Shown: piece after piece, positions 31,500-40,570 of the stretch
Position numbering within the stretch: the first letter of the stretch is position 1
Layout of the letters: each line of letters opens with the position of its first letter
Source: Ga0077555 sp963746315
GTDB taxonomy: Bacteria; Pseudomonadota; Alphaproteobacteria; Rhizobiales; Hyphomicrobiaceae
Length of the DNA: 64,000 bases
Assembly (NCBI GenBank): GCA_963746315.1
Contig: CAVVAR010000012.1
Coordinates: forward strand, 1,798,001-1,862,000
Reading direction: 5' to 3'
Program-made: the position numbers and the translations under genes
The notes under the pieces: model-generated
The model's input: the letters and a program-made list of their open reading frames with translations, nothing else
Told to the model about the DNA's origin: nothing
Database searches by the model: none

Positions 31500-32392
31500 G
31501 CCGACCAGAGCCGCCGGAGGGACCGCGCCCCGGCGCCAGCCCCGATGGCCTCCCGCCTTTGCGCGAGGTGATCCAGAGCTTCGATCTCGGCGCCAAGAAG
31601 AGCCTTGGCCAGAACTTCATTCTCGATCTCAATCTGACGCGCCGCATCGCCCGTGCCGCAGGCCCGCTCGCCGATGCCTTGGTCGTCGAGGTCGGGCCGG
31701 GGCCCGGCGGTTTGACGCGAGGCCTACTTCTCGAGGGCGCCCGCCGCGTCCTTGCCATCGAGGCGGATCGGCGCTGCGAGCCCGCGTTGGCGGCCATTGC
31801 GGCGCACTACCCCGATCGGCTCGAGACTGTCTTCGCAGATGCCCTCGAGATGGATTGGCGAGCACGTGTCGGCGGTGATGCGGGGAAGGCCGTGATCGCC
31901 GCCAACCTGCCGTACTACGTCGCAACACGGCTCCTCATCGCCTGGCTCGAGACAGAGCCCTGGCCACCCTGGTGGTGCCGCATGGCGCTGATGTTCCAGA
32001 AGGAGGTTGCCGACCGCATCGTCGCGGCTCCCGGCACGAAGGCCTACGGGCGCCTCGCCGTTATCTCGCAGTGGCGCGCTGAGGTCCGTATCGCCCTCAC
32101 GTTGGGACCGGAAGCCTTCACCCCGCCCCCGAAAGTTGCATCGGCCGTCGTTGTGTTTACACCGCGTCCGCACTGCGAGCCCGCTTGCAGTGTCGTCACT
32201 CTGGGCCGCGTCACCGCCGCGGCGTTCGGGCAGCGCCGCAAGATGTTGCGCCAGAGCTTGCGTCTGCTCGGCCGCGATACTGGCACGCTGCTCGCGGCCG
32301 CTGGAATTGCCCCGGAGCAACGCGCCGAGGAGCTATGGCCGGCCGACTTTGCCCGTCTCGCCGCCGCGGTCGACGCCGGTGTCGGCGCTTGA
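31496..32392 (+). CDS. rsmA: 16S rRNA dimethyladenosine transferase RsmA (KsgA)
   Basis: 298 residues. It dimethylates the two adjacent adenosines near the 3' end of 16S rRNA late in 30S assembly. The motif KKSLGQNFILDLNLTRRI is near residue 36, the SAM-binding VVEVGPGPGGLTRGLL follows, and the NLPYY catalytic motif is in VIAANLPYYVATRLL. It starts at the ATG overlapping the pdxA stop, not at the longer in-frame ORF that lies inside pdxA. It is convergent with gmk, 24 bp away. Confidence 0.96.
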   Translation: MSRPEPPEGPRPGASPDGLPPLREVIQSFDLGAKKSLGQNFILDLNLTRRIARAAGPLADALVVEVGPGPGGLTRGLLLEGARRVLAIEADRRCEPALAAIAAHYPDRLETVFADALEMDWRARVGGDAGKAVIAANLPYYVATRLLIAWLETEPWPPWWCRMALMFQKEVADRIVAAPGTKAYGRLAVISQWRAEVRIALTLGPEAFTPPPKVASAVVVFTPRPHCEPACSVVTLGRVTAAAFGQRRKMLRQSLRLLGRDTGTLLAAAGIAPEQRAEELWPADFARLAAAVDAGVGA

Positions 32393-32416
32393 CGCTGCAC
32401 TACGCGGCCTGCCGTG

Positions 32417-33094
32417 TCAGTCACCGCGTCGGCGCGCGGCGAGGTCCGCCAGCATCTGCCCGACCAGCCCTCCGAGCGCCGGCTGGCGTGCCACTCGCTT
32501 GCGTTCTGCCGCCAGTATTGCCGCAAGTTGCGCGAGGCTCTCGTCGACGCGCTCATTGACGATCACGTAATCGTACTCCGCCCAGCGCTCGATCTCGATC
32601 GCCGCACCTGCGAGGCGCCGCTCGATCACATCCCGCCCGTCCTGCTGCCGCCCCTTGAGCCGTTGCTCGAGTGCAGCGGCCGACGGCGGCAGGATGAAGA
32701 CGCGCACGGTATCGTTTGGCGCCTTGGCCGAGAGTTGGCGCGCGCCTTGCCAGTCGATATCGAACAGGATGTCACCGCCCCGCGCCAAACGCTCCATGAC
32801 ATCGGCCGTCGGCGTTCCATAAAAATTGCCGTGCACCTCGGCCCACTCGAGCAGGCCGCCGCTGTCGCGAAGGGCCTTGAACTCGGCGACGGATCGAAAG
32901 TGGTAGTCCTTGCCGTCCACCTCGCCGACCCGCGCTGTACGCGTTGTCACCGAGACGGACAGGACGAGCTCCGCCTCGCGTTTGAGGATCTCTCGGGACA
33001 GCGTCGTCTTGCCGGCGCCGGACGGCGATGACAGAACGAGCATCAAGCCTCTGCGAGTGCCGTTCGCCGTCATGTCCGCTCGATCGCTGGCCAT
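32417..33094 (-). CDS. gmk: Guanylate kinase
   Basis: 225 residues. It phosphorylates GMP to GDP. The P-loop is LSSPSGAGKTTLSREIL near residue 22. The GMP-binding region is SVSVTTRTARVGEVDGKDYHF and NFYGTPTADVMERL, and DIDWQGARQL follows. The C-terminal tail (about residue 205 onward) is basic. The start could be the first ATG or one about 7 or 17 codons in. It is 4 bp downstream of yicC, a usual pairing. Confidence 0.95.
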   Translation of the reverse strand: MASDRADMTANGTRRGLMLVLSSPSGAGKTTLSREILKREAELVLSVSVTTRTARVGEVDGKDYHFRSVAEFKALRDSGGLLEWAEVHGNFYGTPTADVMERLARGGDILFDIDWQGARQLSAKAPNDTVRVFILPPSAAALEQRLKGRQQDGRDVIERRLAGAAIEIERWAEYDYVIVNERVDESLAQLAAILAAERKRVARQPALGGLVGQMLADLAARRRGD

Positions 33095-33098
33095 TGCG

Positions 33099-33980
33099 TC
33101 ACTCGATGTTCTGCACTTGCTCGCGGAGCTGATCGATCACCGCCTTGAGCTCGAGGCCGAGCTGCGTCATCTCGATGTCCGCCGACTTCGAGCAAACGGT
33201 ATTGGCCTCCCGGTTGAACTCCTGCGCGAGGAAATCGAGCCGGCGTCCGACCGGCGCCGTGTCGGCGAGCAGGCCGCGGGCTGCCGTGACATGCGCGCCG
33301 AGACGCTGCAGCTCCTCCTCGATATCGGCGCGCGTCGCCAGCAACACCGCCTCCTGATGCAACCGCTCGGGATCGAGCCCATTGTCGGCTCCGACGATAC
33401 GCTGCACCTGCTCTGCGAGCCGAGCCCGCACCGCCTCGGGCTGCCGCGCCGGCAGCACAGTGAGCTGAGCGACGAGGCCCTCGATCCGCGCGACTTGCTC
33501 GCCCACGATCGTGCCGAGCTTGCCGCCCTCGATCCGTCGGGCATCGAGCAAGCCATCCAGGGCGACGTTGAGGCCTGCCAGCAACTCCGAATGTTGCGCT
33601 TCGCCGTCGACAGCCTCGGTATCGGCAATCTCCAGCACGCCGCGCAGAGACAGCACACCTTCCGGCCGGGCCCGGTCGAAATCGTCGCGCTTAGCCAGCC
33701 GCTCGATGACCGCGAGCACCGTCGCGAGCGCCCGCTCGTTGACGCGGAGCTCCCCGCCGGTCGCGCCAGTCTCGAGCGTCAGCGTGGCTGAGATGTTCCC
33801 GCGACCAATTCGGCTCCCGATCGCCTCTCGCGCCGCGGCTTCGAGCTTTTCCAGGCCGGGCGGCAGCCGGAGCCGCACGTCCAGTCCCCGGCCGTTGACG
33901 CTGCGCAGCTCCCAATGGAAACGCACCCCCGCGGTTGTCCCGTCGGAGCGCGCGAACCCCGTCATGCTGCTTAATGCCAT
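33099..33980 (-). CDS. yicC: YicC family endoribonuclease-like protein
   Basis: 293 residues. YicC/RmuC-unrelated family protein; E. coli YicC has been reported to act as an endoribonuclease. The family start MALSSMTGFARSDG and VNGRGLDVRLRLP are clear, and the C-terminal signature is LDFLAQEFNREANTVCSKS. I use the ATG at 33978-33980 with AGAGG upstream; the longer ORF adds 24 non-family residues. mltG is 113 bp upstream and gmk is 4 bp downstream on the same strand. Confidence 0.93.
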   Translation of the reverse strand: MALSSMTGFARSDGTTAGVRFHWELRSVNGRGLDVRLRLPPGLEKLEAAAREAIGSRIGRGNISATLTLETGATGGELRVNERALATVLAVIERLAKRDDFDRARPEGVLSLRGVLEIADTEAVDGEAQHSELLAGLNVALDGLLDARRIEGGKLGTIVGEQVARIEGLVAQLTVLPARQPEAVRARLAEQVQRIVGADNGLDPERLHQEAVLLATRADIEEELQRLGAHVTAARGLLADTAPVGRRLDFLAQEFNREANTVCSKSADIEMTQLGLELKAVIDQLREQVQNIE

Positions 33981-34093
33981 CAGGCCTCTGGCTTGTCCGT
34001 GCTCATTGCTATGCACCATGTAGCCAAACCGGCGACCCCACACAACCGCCACAGGCTGGCACGCTGTAGGGTCCCGCTGCCGTGGGTCTGTTG

Positions 34094-35449
34094 CTACTGC
34101 TTGTTGGGCGTGCCCTTGGGCTTCTTCCGCGGCACCGGCACCTCAGCCGCTGACGACTTGCTGGCATTGAGCAGGCCGGGCACCCGAACGCCCTTGACGG
34201 CAGCCGCAGGAGCCTCCGCGCTTGCCGACGCTGCATCGCCGGTCGCACTTCCACTCGATGCCCCGGCCTGCCGCGCCCTCTCTATTTTGCGCCAGTTCTG
34301 GACGGCGGCGTTGTGGTCCTTCAGCGTCGACGTGAAGACGTGCCCGCCGGTCCCGTCCGCAACGAAGAATAGATCCTGGGTTGCCGGCGGATTGAGCGTC
34401 GCCGCAAGGGACGCCCGGCCCGGGTTGCAGATAGGCCCCGGTGGCAGCCCATCGATCTGATAGGTGTTGTAGGCCGTCTTTCCATCGATGTCGGAGCGCG
34501 TTATGGGCCGCCCGAGCGCCCCCTGGCCGCCGACGATGCCGTAGACGATAGTCGGATCGGACTGTAGCCGCATCCCCTTGCGCAGGCGGTTGACGAAAAC
34601 GGCCGCCACGCGGCCTCGCTCGTCGGCCCGGCCGGTTTCTTTCTCGACGATCGACGCGAGCGCCAGCGCCTCCTCGGGCGACTTCAGCGGAAGGCTCGGG
34701 TCGCGTGCCTGCCACAAGGCCGAAAGTACCTTGCCCTGCTCCGCGCGCATTTGATCCAGGATTTCCTGGCGACTTGCGCCGCGCGAGAACCGGTAGGTCT
34801 CCGGCAATAGTGATCCCTCGGGAGGAATGTCGGTGAGGTCGCCGGAGAGACCCGGCTCCGCTCGGAGGCGGTCGACGATCTGGCGGCTCGTCAGCCCTTC
34901 GGGAATGGTGATTTTCTGCAGTATGCCACGCCCGCTGATCAACGTGTCCAGGACTTGGCGCACGCTAGACGCTTTCGGGAACTGGAACTCGCCAGCTTTG
35001 AGGCTCGTCTTTTCCGCCCCGGACCCGGTCGCGCCGCCATTGTAGAGCCGCGCGACATAGTACTGCAGCATGAAGACGCGACGATCCGAGATGACTTGGT
35101 GCTTCTCGAGCCGCTCCGCGATCTCGAGCGCACCCTCCCCCTTCGGAATGACAACGGCTGTCGCCTCGGCGAGAGGCCCCGGTGCATCGAAGCTATGACG
35201 CAACCACACGCCGACGGCCGCGACCAGCAGGAGGCTGAGGAAGACGAAGGACAGCGTCCCGTCGAGAAAACGCAGAAAGCCATTCATCCGGCGCGGCTCG
35301 CGCACGGGTTTGATTCGTTTTGGTGGTTTCGGCGGACGTGTCGGCACCAGCATCTCCGAAGGACTGCGCGGCGTCCCACCCGACGTCCTCGGCGAGCCCG
35401 AGGTGCGGTGCTCCTCCCGAACGGATGCGCCTGCCTGCGGTGCCTTCAT
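34094..35449 (-). CDS. mltG: Endolytic murein transglycosylase MltG
   Basis: 451 residues. MltG (YceG) cuts nascent glycan strands and helps set their length. A Pro/Arg-rich cytoplasmic stretch (1-55) precedes one membrane helix (FLSLLLVAAVGVWL, about 70-83). A LysM-like region lies at about 100-190 and the catalytic domain follows, with the active-site Glu in LASIVEKETGR and RLRKGMRLQSDPTIVYG. A C-terminal Ala/Lys-rich tail (about 395-451) looks disordered. It sits between fabF and yicC on the minus strand, a common arrangement. Confidence 0.94.
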   Translation of the reverse strand: MKAPQAGASVREEHRTSGSPRTSGGTPRSPSEMLVPTRPPKPPKRIKPVREPRRMNGFLRFLDGTLSFVFLSLLLVAAVGVWLRHSFDAPGPLAEATAVVIPKGEGALEIAERLEKHQVISDRRVFMLQYYVARLYNGGATGSGAEKTSLKAGEFQFPKASSVRQVLDTLISGRGILQKITIPEGLTSRQIVDRLRAEPGLSGDLTDIPPEGSLLPETYRFSRGASRQEILDQMRAEQGKVLSALWQARDPSLPLKSPEEALALASIVEKETGRADERGRVAAVFVNRLRKGMRLQSDPTIVYGIVGGQGALGRPITRSDIDGKTAYNTYQIDGLPPGPICNPGRASLAATLNPPATQDLFFVADGTGGHVFTSTLKDHNAAVQNWRKIERARQAGASSGSATGDAASASAEAPAAAVKGVRVPGLLNASKSSAAEVPVPRKKPKGTPNKQ

Positions 35450-35601
35450 TGCCGATCGCCTGTCCTGTCACCGCGCCAGCGCGTGGCTGCATCGGGCACG
35501 AGTCGTCCAGCGACTCGTCGATGCCCGCAGACTACCTGCAAATGTGGCTGAAGCACGAACGAAACGGCCGTGCCGGGCGCGCGCGACAATCCGGCGCCGC
35601 C

Positions 35602-36867
35602 TCAGACTGCGAAGCGCCGAAGGATCAGCGAAGCGTTCGTTCCGCCGAAGCCGAAAGAGTTGGAAAGAACGGTGTCGATCTGCTTCTGGCGCGGTTGATG
35701 CGGCACCAGATCAATCGACGTCTCGATCGACGGATTATCGAGATTGAGGGTCGGTGGCGCTACGTTGTCGCGAATCGCGAGCACCGAGAAGATCGCCTCG
35801 ACGGCGCCGGCTGCGCCGAGCAGATGGCCGATCGCAGACTTCGTGGAGGACATCGACAGCTTGCTGGCAGAATTCCCGAACAGTCTCTCGACCGCGCCGA
35901 GCTCAATCTCGTCTCCCATCGGTGTCGAGGTGCCGTGCGCATTGACGTAGTCGATCTCGCTGACGTCGATCTCGGCGCGCTTCATCGCGGCCCGCATGCA
36001 GCGGAAGGCGCCGTCACCGTCCGCTGCAGGGGCCGTGATGTGATAGGCGTCACCCGACATGCCGTAGCCGATCACCTCGGCATAGATGCGAGCCCCTCGC
36101 GCCTTGGCGTGCTCCAGCGTCTCGAGCACGACGATACCCGCGCCCTCGCCCATGACGAAACCGTCGCGGTCCCGATCGTAGGGCCGCGAGCCCTTCTCTG
36201 GCGTGTCGTTGAAGTGCGTGGAGAGCGCCTTGCACGCGGCAAAGCCCGCCATCGCGATTCGGCAGATGGGGCTCTCGGCGCCACCGGCGACCATCACGTC
36301 GGCATCGCCCAGCGCAACCAGGCGCGCTGCGTCGCCAATCGCGTGGGCCCCGGTGGAGCACGCCGTCACGACGGCATGGTTCGGGCCCTTCAGGCCATGC
36401 TTGATCGAGACGTGTCCTGAGGCGAGATTGATCAGGCGCCCGGGAATGAAGAATGGCGAGACGCGACGCGGTCCCTTCTCCTTCAGGAGGAGCGACGTCT
36501 CGGCGATGCCGTTGAGGCCGCCGATACCGGAGCCGATCAGCACCCCCGTGCGCTCCTGCTCCTCCATCGACTTCGGCGCCCAGCCAGCATCCGCTAATGC
36601 CTGATCGGCGGCCGCGACGGCGTAGACGATGAAATCGTCGACCTTGCGCTGCTCCTTGGGCTCCATCCACTGGTCGGCGTTGAATGTCCCGGCAGTGCCG
36701 TCTCCACGCGGCACGAAGCACGCGATCTGGCAGGGAAGGTCGCTTGCCTCGAATTCCGTGATGCGCCGCGCGCCGCTCTTGCCCCCGAGCAGCCCTGCCC
36801 ATGTGGCATCCACGCCCGAGCCCAGTGGAGTGACCAGGCCGATACCCGTGATGACGACACGCCGCAT
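35602..36867 (-). CDS. fabF: Beta-ketoacyl-ACP synthase II FabF
   Basis: 421 residues. It elongates acyl-ACP with malonyl-ACP in type II fatty-acid synthesis. The Cys-His-His triad is visible: Cys170 in VVTACSTGAHA, His311 in VNAHGTSTPMGD and His348 in KSAIGHLLGAAG. The ATG at 36865-36867 is followed by the family start MRRVVITGIGLVTPLG; the longer ORF adds 38 unrelated residues. It follows acpP by 175 bp on the same strand. Confidence 0.97.
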   Translation of the reverse strand: MRRVVITGIGLVTPLGSGVDATWAGLLGGKSGARRITEFEASDLPCQIACFVPRGDGTAGTFNADQWMEPKEQRKVDDFIVYAVAAADQALADAGWAPKSMEEQERTGVLIGSGIGGLNGIAETSLLLKEKGPRRVSPFFIPGRLINLASGHVSIKHGLKGPNHAVVTACSTGAHAIGDAARLVALGDADVMVAGGAESPICRIAMAGFAACKALSTHFNDTPEKGSRPYDRDRDGFVMGEGAGIVVLETLEHAKARGARIYAEVIGYGMSGDAYHITAPAADGDGAFRCMRAAMKRAEIDVSEIDYVNAHGTSTPMGDEIELGAVERLFGNSASKLSMSSTKSAIGHLLGAAGAVEAIFSVLAIRDNVAPPTLNLDNPSIETSIDLVPHQPRQKQIDTVLSNSFGFGGTNASLILRRFAV

Positions 36868-37042
36868 GGTCTGTCCCCTGCGCTTTGCTGTGCGGCACTG
36901 GCACCGCGGCACAGGCTGATTGGCGCCGACGGGGCTCGTGCCTGCCGTTATATGATCCGATGGCACTCGGCGCCGGGCCACTCGGGCCCCGCGCCATTTC
37001 TCATCGAAAACTACCGGTCTCCGAAACGCAAGTCGCGTCGGA

Positions 37043-37285
37043 TCAGGCGGCTTTGGCCTGCTTTTCGAGGAACTTCACGGCGTCCCCGACAGTTTGGATC
37101 TGCTCGGCGGCATCGTCCGGAATCTCGCAGCCGAACTCTTCCTCGAAGGCCATCACAAGCTCGACGGTGTCGAGGCTGTCCGCTCCCAGATCCTCGATGA
37201 AGCTGGCGGCCTCGGTGACCTTGTCGGCCTCGACGCCCAGATGCTCGATAACGATCTTCTTCACCCGGTCCGCGACGTCGCTCAT
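37043..37285 (-). CDS. acpP: Acyl carrier protein AcpP
   Basis: 80 residues, acidic. The phosphopantetheine attachment site is Ser37 in DLGADSLDTVELVM. The start ATG (37283-37285) has AGGGGAA about 7 nt upstream. It carries acyl intermediates for the enzymes encoded on either side. It is preceded by a 325-bp gap that separates it from fabG, so it probably has its own strong promoter, as expected for an abundant protein. Confidence 0.97.
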   Translation of the reverse strand: MSDVADRVKKIVIEHLGVEADKVTEAASFIEDLGADSLDTVELVMAFEEEFGCEIPDDAAEQIQTVGDAVKFLEKQAKAA

Positions 37286-37610
37286 AGCGTATTCCCCTGG
37301 AGGTTCTCGTTGTGCCGGTCGGTGTGAGCCGACCAAAAAGCTAGACTACGGTGGATTTGTTCGGGATCGGGAGCTGATAGGCTACCCGATTCCTCGGCTT
37401 GACTTGTTACCCCGCAGCCGCTCGGGCAAAGCCCCTCGTTGCGAGCGCGTTACTTCCTGCTCCTTGACCGTCGTGCTGCACCCATGGTGCACAGCGCCGG
37501 ACTTCGGACCAAGCCTTCAAACCGGCAACCGCGGGTCGGTAACACACTTCCCAACCGATGAAAAGGCGGGGGAGTGGGCTCTCTGACGGGCGTCCATGCG
37601 GCAGCCGGTC
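37286..37610. other. 325-bp gap upstream of acpP
   Basis: No convincing gene. The small ORFs on both strands lack homology and good ribosome sites. It should contain the acpP promoter on the minus strand. I see no tRNA fold and no clear terminator for fabG. Confidence 0.5.
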
Positions 37611-38357
37611 TCACACCATGACCATGCCACCGTTGATGTGCAACGTCTGTCCCGTCATGTAGCGGGCTTCCGTCGATGCCAGATAGACGGCGGCGGCGGC
37701 GATGTCGTCCGGCTGACCGAAGGTCTGCGCGGGGATGTTCTTCTTGATCTCGGTGGTCAGCTGCTCGCTGAGGACGCCCGTCATCGCCGTCTCGATGAAG
37801 CCCGGCGCGATGCAGTTGGCGGTGATGCCCCGTGGCGCGACCTCGCGTGCGAGGCTTTTCGTCATGCCGATCATACCGGCCTTCGACGCCGCATAATTCC
37901 CCTGCCCCGGGTTCCCGAGGATGCCGGACACCGACGAGATGTTGATGATCCGACCATACCCTGTCTTGGAGCGCAGCATGTGCCGGGTGGCAGCGCGCAT
38001 CAGCATGAAGGTCGAGGTCAGGTTGACGGCGATGACGTCGTCCCACTGCTCGTCCTTCATGACCATGAACAGGTTGTCCTTGGTCAGGCCGGCGTTGTTG
38101 ACGAGGATGTCGAGCCGCCCGCCCAGCGCCTTCACGGCCTCGTCGATCAGCTTGCCCACTTGCTCCTTGTTGGCGAGATCACACGGGCACACGACGGCCC
38201 GCTCGCCGAGCTCGGCCCGCAGCGCCTCCAGTTTGTCGGTCTGCCGGCCAGACAGCGCCACCGTCGCACCCTGAGCATGCAGCGCCCGAGCGATGGCACC
38301 TCCGATGCCACCCGTGGCACCCGTTACGAGGGCGGTCTTGCCGGAAAGTGAGAACAT
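37611..38357 (-). CDS. fabG: 3-oxoacyl-ACP reductase FabG
   Basis: 248 residues, a short-chain dehydrogenase that reduces 3-oxoacyl-ACP with NADPH. The nucleotide motif is VTGATGGIGGAI (11-22), LVNNAGLT follows, and the catalytic Ser142, Tyr155 and Lys159 lie in NISSVSG and GNYAASKAGMIGM. I prefer the ATG at 38355-38357 (GGAGG about 10 nt upstream) to the ATG at 38411, which adds 18 residues. In typical gene order fabD is directly upstream; here the hdaH-like gene on the other strand intervenes. Confidence 0.96.
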   Translation of the reverse strand: MFSLSGKTALVTGATGGIGGAIARALHAQGATVALSGRQTDKLEALRAELGERAVVCPCDLANKEQVGKLIDEAVKALGGRLDILVNNAGLTKDNLFMVMKDEQWDDVIAVNLTSTFMLMRAATRHMLRSKTGYGRIINISSVSGILGNPGQGNYAASKAGMIGMTKSLAREVAPRGITANCIAPGFIETAMTGVLSEQLTTEIKKNIPAQTFGQPDDIAAAAVYLASTEARYMTGQTLHINGGMVMV

Positions 38358-38538
38358 GGGCCCTGGGCCTCCACTTGGAGCTTCTTTGGCGGCGCTTTTG
38401 GGCGACGTCACAGCTGGAAGTCAATAGGTCACCTAGCCGACGCGTCGACATCGGCAGGCACCTGACCCTATCATGCGCCAACCGGCACAGGGGTCAAACA
38501 GCGGCGTCGCTCGCCAGCCTAGCAGAAGGCGGAGTTGA

Positions 38539-39621
38539 ATGAAGGTGGTCTACTCGGACGGGCATCGCGGACACGATCCTGAGCGCTTCCTCCTGCGCGG
38601 CAATTTCGTGCCCGGCGAGGAAAAGCCCGAGCGTGCAGACCGCTTGCTCGCAGCACTCGACCGTCGCCGTCACACGATTCTACCGCCCCAGCGTCACGGC
38701 AACGGCCCGCGCCTCGCGGCGCACTCTCTCGATTACGTGACGTTCCTCGAGCAAGCCTCCACCGAGTGGCAGAAACTGAGAGGGGCCTCCCGCGAGGTGG
38801 TCGGCAACGTGCATCCCGTGCGGGGTTCGGGCACCTATCCGGCCTCCATCGTCGGGCGGGCCGGATGGCACCTGCAGGACCTCGCCTGCGGTATCGGCCC
38901 CGGGACATGGGCCGCGGCTGCCGACGCCACGGATGTCGCCGTCACCGCCGCCGATCTGGTGCTGGCCGGAGAGCGGATCGCCTACGCGCTGTGCCGGCCG
39001 CCCGGGCATCATGCCTACCGCGACCTTGCCGGAGGCCATTGCTTCCTCAACAACACGGCGATTGCCGCCGAGCGCCTCTGCGCACACAAGCAGCGCGTCG
39101 CCATCCTCGATATCGACATTCATCACGGCAACGGCACGCAGGCGATCTTCTATCGACGCAGCGACGTGCTGACCGTGTCAGTGCACGCCGATCCGCACCA
39201 CTTCTACCCGTTTTTCTGGGGCCACCCGCACGAGCGCGGCGAGGCGAACGGTGAGGGCTTCAACATCAACCTGCCGGTCCCGCTCGGCGCCGACGACGCG
39301 ACATGGACGGCTGCGGTGGGTGCCGGGGCGGAGGCGGTACGTGCCTTCGCACCGGACGTGCTGGTCGTGGCGCTGGGCCTCGATGCCTCCTTCGACGATC
39401 CTTTCGGCGGCGCAAAAGTGACCGACGCGGGCTTCAAGCGCGCCGGCGAGATCATCGGCCGCCTCGGCTCGCCCACCCTGCTCGTCCAGGAGGGCGGCTA
39501 CCTGTCGGCCAATCTCGGCGCCAACCTCGCCGCGTTCCTCGCCGGTCTCGAGTTCGACATTGTGACAGGCACCGACGGCCACGAGCATTCCAGCGGCCTC
39601 GAAAGCGCTCTGCAAACGTGA
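38539..39621 (+). CDS. Histone deacetylase family protein, acetylpolyamine amidohydrolase-like
   Basis: 360 residues, arginase/deacetylase fold. Predicted zinc ligands are Asp193 and His195 in LDIDIHHGNGT and Asp282 in LGLDASFDDP. The catalytic pair is His157-His158 in RPPGHHAYRDLAGGHCFLNN, with Tyr321 in QEGGYLSAN. As I recall, spacing and numbering match acetylpolyamine deacetylase of Mycoplana almost exactly, including the long insert at about 75-125 used for dimerisation. Likely substrates are acetylated polyamines or other small acetyl amides; the substrate is inferred. It is opposite to, and wedged between, fabG and fabD (4 bp from fabD), which looks like an insertion into a normally continuous fab cluster. 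Confidence 0.9.
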   Translation: MKVVYSDGHRGHDPERFLLRGNFVPGEEKPERADRLLAALDRRRHTILPPQRHGNGPRLAAHSLDYVTFLEQASTEWQKLRGASREVVGNVHPVRGSGTYPASIVGRAGWHLQDLACGIGPGTWAAAADATDVAVTAADLVLAGERIAYALCRPPGHHAYRDLAGGHCFLNNTAIAAERLCAHKQRVAILDIDIHHGNGTQAIFYRRSDVLTVSVHADPHHFYPFFWGHPHERGEANGEGFNINLPVPLGADDATWTAAVGAGAEAVRAFAPDVLVVALGLDASFDDPFGGAKVTDAGFKRAGEIIGRLGSPTLLVQEGGYLSANLGANLAAFLAGLEFDIVTGTDGHEHSSGLESALQT

Positions 39622-39625
39622 AGCC

Positions 39626-40570
39626 TCAGCCGAGCAGCGCGGCCACTGCATCGATATCGGCCGGTGTTCCGACCGCCTGCACCTTCAGACTTTTATCGAT
39701 GCGCCCGGCGAGCCCGGTCAGCACCTTGCCCGAGCCGACCTCGATGAGAGTTGTAACGCCCGCTGCAGCCATTGCGAGCACGCACTCCCGCCACCGCACG
39801 GTCCCCGTCACCTGCTCGACGAGACGCCGCTTGATCTCGTCCGGGTCGCTGATCGGTGCCGCCAGCACGTTCGCGACCACAGGCACCACCGGACGGCGCA
39901 CCGCCACCTTGGCCAGCGCCTCGGCCATGGCATCGGCGGCGGGCTTGAGGAGACTGCAATGGAATGGCGCCGACACCGGCAAGGGAATGGCGCGTCGCAG
40001 GCCATGTGCCTTGCCGACCTCGGCGACACGGTCGATCGCCGTCTTGTGCCCGGAGAGCACGACCTGGGTGGGCTCGTTGTCGTTGGCGATATCGCAGACG
40101 TCGCCCTGGGCCGCATCGGCCGCGATCTTGCGGGCCACGTCGAGGCCCACTCCCAGCAGCGCAGCCATCGCCCCCTGCCCTACGGGGACGGCCTTCTGCA
40201 TTGACTGGCCACGCAGCTTGAGGAGGCGCGCCGCATCCCCGATGGTGAAGGCTCCCGCCGCGGCCAGCGCCGAGTATTCGCCGAGCGAGTGTCCCGCAAC
40301 GAACGACACCTGCTCAGCCAGTTTGAGCCCTTTCTCGGCCTCCAGCACCCGGATCACCGCCATGGAATGAGCCATCAGCGCCGGTTGCGCGTTCTCGGTG
40401 AGAGTCAGGGTTTCCTGCGGACCCTCCCACATGATCTGCGAGAGCTTTTGGCCCAGCGCCTCGTCTACCTCCTCGAACACGGCCTTCGCCGCAGGGAACG
40501 CCTCCGCGAGATCCCGGCCCATCCCGACCGCTTGGCTGCCCTGTCCGGGAAACATCAACGCCAGGCTCAT
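39626..40570 (-). CDS. fabD: Malonyl-CoA:ACP transacylase FabD
   Basis: 314 residues. It transfers malonyl from CoA to ACP. The N-terminal MFPGQGSQAVGMG and the catalytic Ser95 in VAGHSLGEYSALAA are clear. The His of the catalytic dyad is expected in the SAPFHCSLL region near residue 200. It ends 4 bp from the 3' end of the hdaH-like gene on the opposite strand. The region upstream holds a possible 48-codon ORF on the same strand. Confidence 0.97.
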   Translation of the reverse strand: MSLALMFPGQGSQAVGMGRDLAEAFPAAKAVFEEVDEALGQKLSQIMWEGPQETLTLTENAQPALMAHSMAVIRVLEAEKGLKLAEQVSFVAGHSLGEYSALAAAGAFTIGDAARLLKLRGQSMQKAVPVGQGAMAALLGVGLDVARKIAADAAQGDVCDIANDNEPTQVVLSGHKTAIDRVAEVGKAHGLRRAIPLPVSAPFHCSLLKPAADAMAEALAKVAVRRPVVPVVANVLAAPISDPDEIKRRLVEQVTGTVRWRECVLAMAAAGVTTLIEVGSGKVLTGLAGRIDKSLKVQAVGTPADIDAVAALLG

